12,480 nucleotides of DNA from Caulobacteraceae bacterium (GTDB lineage: Bacteria > Pseudomonadota > Alphaproteobacteria > Caulobacterales > Caulobacteraceae). Position numbers and translations under genes: made by a program. Location of the stretch: NCBI GenBank assembly GCA_030151985.1, contig JASLDZ010000020.1:1-12480 (forward strand). The letters are read 5' to 3'. Under the pieces are notes generated by a model. That model worked only from the letters and a program-made list of their open reading frames with translations. It was not told where the DNA came from and made no database searches. Shown one piece after another: positions 6,179 through 12,480 of this stretch. Position 1 is the first letter of the stretch. Each line of letters begins with the position of its first letter.

Positions 6179-7021
6179 GTGCAGACGCTGGCTTTCGACC
6201 CGACGGCGTTCGTCGAGACCCTGTACCTGTCGCTCCTCGGCCGTGAAGCCGACGCGGGGGGTCTGTCCGACAAGGTGAAGCGGTTGAGGTCGGGCGCCGT
6301 CACGCCGGGTGGCCTGATCGACGAGTGCCTTCATGCCGAGGAGTTCGCCTACCACCTGCCGGAGTTCATGCATCGTCTGGGGATCGCCGCGAGGCGCGGC
6401 CTACTGAACGACGTCACCCAGCACGGCGAGCTGCAGCTCCTGCTCCGCCGGTGGCTGGAACACACCGCCGTCGCCCGCTTCGTGGTCGACGTCGGCGCGC
6501 GCGGGCGCAACCGCTCCAACTCCTACGACCTATGCCGGTGGTTTGGGTGGCGCGCGCTGTTGGTGGAGGCGAACCCTATGCTTCTCCCCTCGATCGCCGC
6601 TGAGTTCGAAGGGCTGGACGTGGAGATCGCGAGCGTGGCCGTCTCCGACTACAACGGGTCGGCCCAGCTCACGATCGGGGTGAACGACGACGTCTCCTCG
6701 CTGGAGCCGCACATGGCGCAGGCGTGGGGCGAGACCAAAGGGCTGGTGGAGGTCGAGGTTCGCCGCCTGCCCGACCTCCTGGCCGAGCGCCACGTCCCCG
6801 AGCGCTTCGACCTTCTGTCGCTCGACATCGAGGGGCAGGACGTGCGGGTCCTGAACGACCTGGCGAACGACGGCCGCTTCAAGCCGACCTGGGTGTTCCT
6901 GGAGGCGTCCTTCGACTTCGCGACCAAGCGGCTCGAGGATGTGGGCTGCGGGGAGGCGGCGCTGCGCGACTACGCGCTCGTGGGGGCCACCCGAGCGAAC
7001 CTCCTGCTCAGGCGGCGCTAG
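6179..7021 (+). CDS. DUF4214 - FkbM-family methyltransferase fusion
   Basis: This 280-residue, two-domain protein starts with a DUF4214-like module at about 8-56 (FVETLYLSLLGREADAGGL, then LRSGAVTPGGLIDECLHAEEF), the family that resembles the phycobilisome-linker fold. After a linker (57-98), an FkbM-type SAM methyltransferase domain spans about 100-245. It has motif I FVVDVGARGRNRS (101-113), acidic Glu130 in LLVEANP, AVSDYNGSAQLTI (154-166), and LLSLDIEGQDVRVL (212-225), which is the family's D-x-EG motif. FkbM enzymes O-methylate hydroxyls on sugars or natural products, so glycan methylation is the likely role. The start is GTG 6179, which gives MQTLAFDPTAF immediately before the DUF4214 module. 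An AGGGA lies 9 bases upstream. The frame stays open leftward for another 900 bases, but that part is antisense-like overlap with the real glycosyltransferase. The 3' end overlaps the convergent GT gene by 14 bases. Confidence 0.88.
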   Translation: MQTLAFDPTAFVETLYLSLLGREADAGGLSDKVKRLRSGAVTPGGLIDECLHAEEFAYHLPEFMHRLGIAARRGLLNDVTQHGELQLLLRRWLEHTAVARFVVDVGARGRNRSNSYDLCRWFGWRALLVEANPMLLPSIAAEFEGLDVEIASVAVSDYNGSAQLTIGVNDDVSSLEPHMAQAWGETKGLVEVEVRRLPDLLAERHVPERFDLLSLDIEGQDVRVLNDLANDGRFKPTWVFLEASFDFATKRLEDVGCGEAALRDYALVGATRANLLLRRR

Positions 7022-8378
7022 GCGCCTCGCCCCGGGCGAGCGCCTCGGAGATCTCCCGCAGGCGGCCGAGCGCGACAGGCGTGACGTCCTCGATCCAGAA
7101 GCCCGGCTTGGCGGCGGCGAAGCCCTGCGCGGTCAGCCTGGCGATCTCTTCGTTGTCCAAGCCCAGCGCGCGGGTGATCGCCTCGGCCACGGCGAAGCGG
7201 TCCGCATAGTCCGTGGAATATCGGCGCCGCGCCACGTCCGCCGCCAGGTCGTTGACGAGGCTGGAGAACCGCTGCTCGGCGATCACGACCGCGGTCGTGT
7301 CGTCGATGTAGTCGGCCATGGCCGTGTTGGCGGTGGTCACGGGCAGGCAACCGTAGCGGATGGCCTCCAGCAGCGGCGCGTTCTGCCCTTCCGCGATGGT
7401 GGTGCAGAGATAGAAGTCCGCGCCGTTGAACAGGGCGCCCATCTCCTCGTCGGTCCAGAAGCCGCCGCAGAGGATGATGCGGTCGTCGCGCACGCAGTGC
7501 GGCCGACCGAGGATCAGCCGCAGCTGGTGGTAGAGGTAGCCGACGGGCTTCTCCACGATGCCCGAGGTGATCAGCTTGATCACCAGCACCGCGTCGTCCC
7601 GCCCCTCCATCGCCAGCAGGAAGCCGTCGATCATGTTGGCGAGGTTCTTGCGCCGGTCGTAGGGGTTCAGCACCGAGACGAAGACGCGGCCGCCGGTCTC
7701 CAGCACCCGCTTCAGCCTGGGCTGCTCGCCGAGCGGCTTGGCGTGGCGGCGCTCCAGCTCCTCCCAGTCGTCCTCAATGTCGGCGTCGTAGCCGCCCACC
7801 ACGAAGTTGGAGGAGGAAGAGACCAGCTCGCAGGAGAGCGCGTCCGCCGGGATCTCCCACGCCGCCGCCTTGCCGGCGGAGCGGTCGCCCAGCGCCGGGA
7901 ACACGGGGGAGGGCACGAAGCGCACGTTCTCGAAGCCGTGCTCGTGCAGCACGCGCTGGGTGAAGCGGCAGGGGGCCCAGATCTCGTCGCACAGGCTGAG
8001 CATGGTCGTCTGCTCGCCCAGAACCGGATCCTGGCCGAGGCCGGGGCCGCTGAGCACGTCGAACTCCCAGGCGAAGCAGGCGATGTTGTAGGCGCCGCGG
8101 ATGGGCCGGATGTCCTCGGTCGATCGGAAGATCAGGTGCGGGTGCCGAGGACCGTCCAACCCCACGGCGGCCGCGAAGGCCGGGCCCTTGAACTGCTCGG
8201 GGTGGGCGATCTCGATCGGGTCGGCGCCCGCCTCCTTCAGCATGCGGGTGAAGTTGCGCGCCGCGAAGCCGTAGGAGTAGTGCGTCCGACCGAGCGCGGC
8301 CGTGCCTGTCGCGCCGACCGGCTTGGACAGCAGAACCTTCAGCGGCGGCTCGACGGGAGCGCCCACGTCGCGCGCCAT
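7008..8378 (-). CDS. GT-B glycosyltransferase, family 4 type (group 1)
   Basis: This 456-residue enzyme probably adds a sugar from a nucleotide-sugar donor during polysaccharide assembly. The N-terminal Rossmann half carries LKVLLSKP (13-20), GRTHYSYGFAARNFTRML (30-47), IACFAWEFD (99-107) and a DEIWAPCRFT segment (131-140). The donor half opens with FVSVLNPYDRRKNL (233-246, Arg/Lys for phosphate binding). It contains the EX7E motif with Glu330 and Glu338 in IAEGQNAPLLEAI, followed by RYGCLPVTT. The frame is open further upstream to 8561, but ATG 8378 is chosen: it overlaps the upstream stop as TGATG and follows GGAGG (8386-8390, minus strand) at 7 bases, so translation is coupled. The extra C-terminal 80 residues are helical and of unknown role. 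It is the last gene of the three-gene operon. Confidence 0.92.
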   Translation of the reverse strand: MARDVGAPVEPPLKVLLSKPVGATGTAALGRTHYSYGFAARNFTRMLKEAGADPIEIAHPEQFKGPAFAAAVGLDGPRHPHLIFRSTEDIRPIRGAYNIACFAWEFDVLSGPGLGQDPVLGEQTTMLSLCDEIWAPCRFTQRVLHEHGFENVRFVPSPVFPALGDRSAGKAAAWEIPADALSCELVSSSSNFVVGGYDADIEDDWEELERRHAKPLGEQPRLKRVLETGGRVFVSVLNPYDRRKNLANMIDGFLLAMEGRDDAVLVIKLITSGIVEKPVGYLYHQLRLILGRPHCVRDDRIILCGGFWTDEEMGALFNGADFYLCTTIAEGQNAPLLEAIRYGCLPVTTANTAMADYIDDTTAVVIAEQRFSSLVNDLAADVARRRYSTDYADRFAVAEAITRALGLDNEEIARLTAQGFAAAKPGFWIEDVTPVALGRLREISEALARGEAPSAA

Positions 8379-9316
8379 CACACCACCTCCACGAACACGC
8401 CTCGGCAGGCCGCCCAGCGCGACAGCTCGCGCGCGGCCGCCGCTCGGCCCTGGACGTCGCTGACATGGACGTAGTGCGCCAGACCTCCGGAATCGGCGGG
8501 CCGGCCGAGCAGGGTCTGGTAGGCGTGTTGCACGAAGTCGGCGGTGGGGCGGCCCTCCCACTCCGCCAGGGCGAACGGCGCCAGCGGCCGGTGGCCGTCG
8601 TTGAGGGTCGGCAGCGCCTTCAGGCGGTTCCAGACCCCGCTGGTGAGCGAGGCGCCCAGGCGCGCGCCGTAGCCTACGCGGCGGGCCTTGAACTCGTCGG
8701 ATTCCAGGATGAAACGGCGCAGGTCCAGCACGGTGATCTCGCCCGACTCCAGCTTCGGCAGGTACCCGCGTCGCGCCCCTGTCTCGGGCAGGCGGCGCAG
8801 ATACTCGAAGAAGGCGACCTCCAGCTGGTGCAGGGGGGGCGCGGTCAGGAAGGCGGCGAAGCCGTCCAGCCGCTCCGGCTGCTCGCCTTCCGGCGCATCC
8901 AGCAGCACCTCCACCGGCGCGCCGCGGCGCATCTCGTCCGCAGAGGCGGGGGCGTGGAAGTTCGGCACGAGCGCGCCGTCCTCCAAGCGTTCGATCCTAA
9001 CCGCGGGGTCGCCGGCCCTCAGCCGAGCCGCGACCGCCGAGTCCACCGCCATGCGAAACCAGACCCGGTCGGAGGGGCCGTCCATGGGCGGCGGGGGCAG
9101 GGGCGCGGGGCGGCCGAGCTCGCGCAGCAGCCGGCGCCGCGCGCGGGCGTGGAAGGCCATCGACGGCGGCGCGCCCGTGCCAATCTTCTCGAGGTCGCAG
9201 GCCGCCGTCGCGACGAGCGCGCCGGACACGAAACAGCCGACCACGGGCGTGTAGAGGCGGTCCCAGGGCCACGCGGACCAGCCGACCACCTCGTCGGACG
9301 GGAGCAGGGTGAACAT
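8378..9316 (-). CDS. Protein with two DUF4214-like repeats, between two glycosyltransferases
   Basis: The protein is 312 residues. No catalytic motif is visible. Residues 1-155 are unfamiliar: an aromatic-rich start (VVGWSAWPWDRLYTPVVG), a basic helix at 56-68, a Pro-rich stretch (70-80), and a mixed region. Two DUF4214-like modules follow. The first, about 162-212 (FFEYLRRL, LESGEITVLDLRRFILESDEF), lacks the usual GREPD loop. The second, about 259-306 (FVQHAYQTLLGRPADSGGL), is close to the module at the start of the FkbM fusion. Such modules are often appended to glycan enzymes or secreted proteins, and here a scaffolding role for the adjacent glycosyltransferases is inferred. GGAGG (9326-9330, minus strand) lies 9 bases before the ATG, inside the end of the upstream GT gene. 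The gap to that gene is 4 bases, and the stop overlaps the next start. Confidence 0.8.
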   Translation of the reverse strand: MFTLLPSDEVVGWSAWPWDRLYTPVVGCFVSGALVATAACDLEKIGTGAPPSMAFHARARRRLLRELGRPAPLPPPPMDGPSDRVWFRMAVDSAVAARLRAGDPAVRIERLEDGALVPNFHAPASADEMRRGAPVEVLLDAPEGEQPERLDGFAAFLTAPPLHQLEVAFFEYLRRLPETGARRGYLPKLESGEITVLDLRRFILESDEFKARRVGYGARLGASLTSGVWNRLKALPTLNDGHRPLAPFALAEWEGRPTADFVQHAYQTLLGRPADSGGLAHYVHVSDVQGRAAAARELSRWAACRGVFVEVV

Positions 9317-9320
9317 CGCC

Positions 9321-10532
9321 CTACGCCTCCACCCGGCTCTCGAGGCGCAGGAAGGCGTCCCGGAACTGGCCGTAGCAGCGGCTCCACGAGAAGTAGGACC
9401 GCCACGCCTCCAGCGTCTCGCCCGAGCGGCTCACGTGCGTCGGTCCCGCCGCCAGCGCCGCCTCGAGCGCAGGCACGAAGGAGTCCAGCCGCTGGGGGTC
9501 GAAATAGTGCGCGAAGTCGCGCCCGACCTCCGGCAGGGAGGACGAGGCCGTGGTGACCAGCGGCGCCCCCAGCGATATCGCCTCGGCCACCGGCAGCCCG
9601 AAGCCCTCGTAGACGGACGGGTAGACCACCGCCGCGGCGTGCTTCAGCAGCCGGTACTTCACCGCCTCGGTGACGAAGCCGGTCTGCAGGATGCGGCCGG
9701 CTGCGGCGAGCTCGCCCAAGCCGCGCTTCTCGATCTGCTGCTCGAAGGCGTCGCCCCACCCGACCCGGCCGCCGAACACCACGCGGTAGCGCCGGGCGAA
9801 GTCCGGGTCGCGCTCGAGCATCTCCAGCACCACGCCCACGTTCTTGCGCGGCTCCAGCGTGCCGAGCACGAAGACAAAGGGCTCCACGTCCCAGGACGCG
9901 TCGCGCACGCCCGGCGGGATATGCGACCAGTCGACCCCCAGGTGCGCGACCACCACGGGGCTCTTCGCGTACGCCTCTGGGTAGAAGTCCGCGACGTCGA
10001 CGGCGGTGGAGTGCGAGACGCAGAAGATCACGTCGCTTGACATCAGGTCGCCGTAGAAGCGGGTCTGGTGATAGGCGTTGGCGTCGCTGGTGTGGTGCTG
10101 GGGCGTCACCAGCGTGGTCAGGTCATGGACGATCTGGCCCTCCACGGGGAACAGCCGCCTGGCGTACTTCATGTTGCAATGCAGGCCGAAGACGCTCTGC
10201 CCCGGTGCGCGCCGCGTTAGCAACGGCTCGAACAGGTAGCGCCCCGCGGCCCAGCGGATCATCGAGCCCGTGCGCTCCTTCAGGAGGTGCTCCACGAACC
10301 AGACGGGCGCCTCGTGGCGGTTGTAGAAGAAGGCGGGCTCGATCGTGGGGTCGCCCAGCATCTCCTCGCACAGTTTGGCCACCACCTGGGGAATCCCGGT
10401 GTACTCGACCTCCTGCAGCGGAGCGATGTCGATGTAGAACCGCGGCTTGGCTCGCGGCGCCTCGGAACGCTCGGGCGGTCTGACCGGAGACCGGGCCTGA
10501 GGCGGGAGCGGGCTTTCGGCGGCCTCGGGCAT
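9321..10532 (-). CDS. GT-B glycosyltransferase, family 4 type (WbaZ/mannosyltransferase-like)
   Basis: This 403-residue enzyme is the first gene of the minus-strand GT operon. A Pro-rich, probably disordered N-terminus (1-30) precedes RFYIDIAPLQEVEYTGIPQVV (31-51), the acceptor-side start. HDLTTLVTP (136-144) and CVSHSTAVD (171-179) are typical of O-antigen mannosyl/rhamnosyl GT4 enzymes. Donor-side motifs are VLGTLEPRKN (222-231) and the EX7E pair Glu309/Glu317 in VYEGFGLPVAEAI, then SLGAPLVTT. I chose ATG 10530-10532 because the conserved domain begins 30 residues later. It has no clear Shine-Dalgarno, and an in-frame ATG at 10622 (71 bases from the divergent gene) would add 30 low-complexity residues. 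Sugar and linkage cannot be told. The donor-binding and catalytic residues appear intact. Confidence 0.92.
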   Translation of the reverse strand: MPEAAESPLPPQARSPVRPPERSEAPRAKPRFYIDIAPLQEVEYTGIPQVVAKLCEEMLGDPTIEPAFFYNRHEAPVWFVEHLLKERTGSMIRWAAGRYLFEPLLTRRAPGQSVFGLHCNMKYARRLFPVEGQIVHDLTTLVTPQHHTSDANAYHQTRFYGDLMSSDVIFCVSHSTAVDVADFYPEAYAKSPVVVAHLGVDWSHIPPGVRDASWDVEPFVFVLGTLEPRKNVGVVLEMLERDPDFARRYRVVFGGRVGWGDAFEQQIEKRGLGELAAAGRILQTGFVTEAVKYRLLKHAAAVVYPSVYEGFGLPVAEAISLGAPLVTTASSSLPEVGRDFAHYFDPQRLDSFVPALEAALAAGPTHVSRSGETLEAWRSYFSWSRCYGQFRDAFLRLESRVEA

Positions 10533-10692
10533 GGGAGCTTGGGACTGCGACGCGGAAACGGACGCCCCTCGCGCGCCCACCCGCCTTCTATCGTCCGGCC
10601 GCCGGGTTTGTCGCGTCCCCATTTCGGGCCGGCAGGGGGCGAGCGCCGCTGGCTCCCCGGAGCGGGGCTTGGTAGACGGACCCGCCCAGCCC
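10533..10692. promoter_or_regulatory. Divergent intergenic region of the two glycosyltransferase units
   Basis: About 160 bases separate the minus-strand GT operon from the plus-strand tandem GT, and both promoters should lie here. A minus-strand GATAGAAG (near 10586-10593) weakly resembles a -10 element but has no matching -35. CCCCG-GAG-CGGGG (10656-10668) is a small inverted repeat that would cover the Shine-Dalgarno of a possible TTG start at 10669. Nothing is firmly assignable. Confidence 0.3.
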
Positions 10693-12480
10693 ATGCCGCA
10701 CGTCGCCTTCCTCCACGAGCGTTTCCTGTTCCGTCACGGGCACGACCGCACCATGCTGCTGCACGGGCGCGAGCTGGTGCGGCGCGGCTGGGAGGTCAGC
10801 TTCGTCGCCTTCGCCGCCGACCGGGCGGTGATCGAGGCCATGGGCGCGCGGGCGATCGTCCTGCCGCCGGGGGCCGCGGGTTACGACACGCTCGACGCCT
10901 ACGCCTGCGACCTCCTGGCCGACCGCTGGTTCGACCTCTTCCCCGACGGCGCGCCCGACGTGGTGGTCAATGGCGGCTGGCCCTTCTACGCCTTCAACGC
11001 GGCCGCCGAGGCGCGGGGAGGGGCGGCGGTGGTGTTCGACGCGGGGGCCACGCCCCTGGACGGGGTCCCGCTCGACGGACTGCCGGTGCAGCTGAAGCTG
11101 CGCGCGCTCCGACGCGCGCACATGCGCGAGGCCCGGCGGACGGTCTCGGTCTCCTGGTTCATCTCGGGCACGCAGACCCGCGCCGACGCGCCCGAGGTCC
11201 CCAATGCCGTGGTGCTGAACGCGGTGGACCACATCGTCGAGCCCCTGTGGGAGGGCGATGGGGGCGAGGCCGCCATGCAGGCCCTTCTGGAGTCGGTGCG
11301 GAAGGGCGCCGAGGGCCGCAAGGTCCTGCTCCACCTCGGCCGGTGGGAGGGCGGCTACAAGAACCGCGCCGGCGCGCTGGAGGTGCTGAGCCGGCTGCGC
11401 GAGCGCTCGGACGCGGTCATGGTGGTGCTGGCCGAGGACGACCCCGAGCTTCCCGCCGACCTCGCCCCCTCCGTGGTGTTCGCCGGTTTCCCGGGCGACG
11501 GCGGCCTGCGCGCGCTGATGGCCGGGGCGGACGCGGGGATCAGCGCCTCCCTGTGGGAAGGCTTCAACCTGCCGCTGGCGGAGATGCACTTCCTGGGCCG
11601 GCCCGCCCACGCCCTGCACCTGGGCGCGCACCGCGAGGCGGCGATCGATCCAGCCTTCCTCCACCTCACGATCGACGCCCTCGCGCAGGTGCTGGCGCGG
11701 GAGTTCGACGGTTCCGGCCCCGTCGTCACGCCCGAGGCGCTGACCGCGTACCGGGCGCGCATGGCGTGGTCCCGGGCGGCGGGAGAGCTGGAGGCGGTGC
11801 TGTACGCGGCCCTGGTGGAGAAGCGCGCCGCGACCCCCGTCCACAGCCTGGCGCTGGACGTCACCAACGCCGCGCGCGACCCCGCCAACAGCGGCGTCGT
11901 GCGGGTGACGCGCCAGCTCGCGCGCGCGCTCCAGCCCTATGTCCGCACGCTGTTCCTGACCTGGGACGAGGCGCTGGGCGGCTACCGCACCCTGTCCCAC
12001 GAGGAGGCGGCGCGGCTGGGGAGCTACGGCGGCCCGGCCATCGAGGGCGACGACGACCCGGTCCCGCTCGCCCGCTGGCTGGCCTCGCGCAGCCTGACGG
12101 CGGCCTCCCTGGCGTGGCTCGCGCCCGAGACGGGGCTGCAGGCGCGCGGCGCCGCGGTGGCGGACTGGGCGGCGCGCGAACGGATCGCCTACGCCGCCGT
12201 CCTGCACGACCTCATCCCGCTTTCGCACCCCCAGTTCTGCGCGCCGGACATCGTGGCGGGGTTCCCGGACTACGGCCGGTTCCTGCGCGGCGCGGCGCGG
12301 GTTCTGGCCAACTCGCACACCACGGCGCGGGCCTGGCTCGAGCACCTGGGGCCGCACGGGCCGGAGGTCCTGGTCGAGCCCCTGGCCGGCGACTTCGGGC
12401 CGCGACAGGGCCCCAAGCCGCCCGGGGCCCCGGAGCCGGTCCGCATCCTCTGCGTCTCCACCTTCGAGCCGCGCAAGAAC
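10693..12480 (+). CDS. Tandem two-domain GT4 glycosyltransferase, 3' end outside window
   Basis: The frame is open from ATG 10693 to the window edge: 596 residues with no stop. Module 1 (about 1-375) is a GT-B enzyme. It begins HVAFLHERF (3-11), has LGRWEGGYKNR (215-225) at the donor-side start and the EX7E pair Glu289/Glu297 in LWEGFNLPLAEM, followed by FLGRP. Module 2 starts at about 384 with LALDVTNAARDPANSGVVRVTRQL-type sequence, has HDLIPLSHP (505-513) and ANSHTTARAW, and is cut at VSTFEPRKN (588-596), the first donor-domain motif. About 200 residues are therefore missing, giving roughly 800 in all. Such paired GT4 modules are known in polymerising or bifunctional O-polysaccharide mannosyltransferases. 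TTG 10669, behind GGAG at 6 bases, is an alternative start adding 8 residues, as the ATG itself has a poor Shine-Dalgarno. A 589-residue antisense frame here is a codon-bias shadow. Confidence 0.9.
   Translation, partial: MPHVAFLHERFLFRHGHDRTMLLHGRELVRRGWEVSFVAFAADRAVIEAMGARAIVLPPGAAGYDTLDAYACDLLADRWFDLFPDGAPDVVVNGGWPFYAFNAAAEARGGAAVVFDAGATPLDGVPLDGLPVQLKLRALRRAHMREARRTVSVSWFISGTQTRADAPEVPNAVVLNAVDHIVEPLWEGDGGEAAMQALLESVRKGAEGRKVLLHLGRWEGGYKNRAGALEVLSRLRERSDAVMVVLAEDDPELPADLAPSVVFAGFPGDGGLRALMAGADAGISASLWEGFNLPLAEMHFLGRPAHALHLGAHREAAIDPAFLHLTIDALAQVLAREFDGSGPVVTPEALTAYRARMAWSRAAGELEAVLYAALVEKRAATPVHSLALDVTNAARDPANSGVVRVTRQLARALQPYVRTLFLTWDEALGGYRTLSHEEAARLGSYGGPAIEGDDDPVPLARWLASRSLTAASLAWLAPETGLQARGAAVADWAARERIAYAAVLHDLIPLSHPQFCAPDIVAGFPDYGRFLRGAARVLANSHTTARAWLEHLGPHGPEVLVEPLAGDFGPRQGPKPPGAPEPVRILCVSTFEPRKN

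Noticed and set aside
10588..12357. 589-residue minus-strand open frame
   Set aside because: It is antisense to the tandem GT4 gene, whose frame carries clear GT motifs. The antisense translation is Gly/Arg/Val/His-rich without any domain.
1..12480. CRISPR array, tRNA/rRNA, insertion sequence, attachment site or defence island
   Set aside because: No regularly spaced repeats, no RNA-gene landmarks, no transposase or integrase, and no terminal repeats were seen. The lone DNA methyltransferase has no nuclease partner here.

Overview
The window is about 70% GC, densely packed and coding on both strands. The best fit is an alphaproteobacterium, probably Caulobacterales (Caulobacter/Phenylobacterium/Brevundimonas-like). 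I infer this from overall protein resemblance and base composition. No marker gene in the window proves it. TTG and GTG starts behind good Shine-Dalgarno sequences are common here. I see no tRNA, rRNA, CRISPR array, transposase or integrase.

Layout. (1) 1-2518 is a general chromosomal flank: the C-terminal part of an uncharacterised protein (+), an OmpA/Pal-type peptidoglycan-binding lipoprotein (-), and, divergent from it, a stand-alone C5 DNA cytosine methyltransferase (+). (2) 2521-4381 is a minus-strand operon: an ABC-2 polysaccharide-export permease, its Wzt/KpsT-type ATPase, and a 91-residue single-span membrane protein. The order of transcription is permease, ATPase, small protein, with 12-14 base gaps. 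(3) 4628-7021 holds glycan-tailoring genes: a MycE/ElmMI-like SAM methyltransferase (-), divergent from a GT-A glycosyltransferase with a DxD motif (+), which is followed by a DUF4214-FkbM methyltransferase fusion (+). (4) 7008-10532 is a second minus-strand operon: a GT4 glycosyltransferase, a protein with two DUF4214-like repeats, and another GT4 glycosyltransferase. Its genes are 4 bases apart or overlap stop-to-start. (5) From 10693 to the right edge runs a large plus-strand protein with two tandem GT-B/GT4 modules, cut by the window inside the second.

Taken together, 2.5-12.5 kb looks like part of an ABC-transporter-dependent surface polysaccharide locus (O-antigen, capsule-like or S-layer-anchoring glycan). 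Glycosyltransferases build the chain on the cytoplasmic face, methyltransferases decorate it, and the ABC-2 pair exports it. Two points stand out. The ATPase lacks the C-terminal carbohydrate-binding domain of Wzt proteins that recognise a capped chain end. DUF4214-like modules recur three times in two proteins lying among the glycosyltransferases, once fused to a methyltransferase, which suggests a docking or scaffolding role. The glycan structure, the sugars and the methylation sites cannot be read from the sequence.
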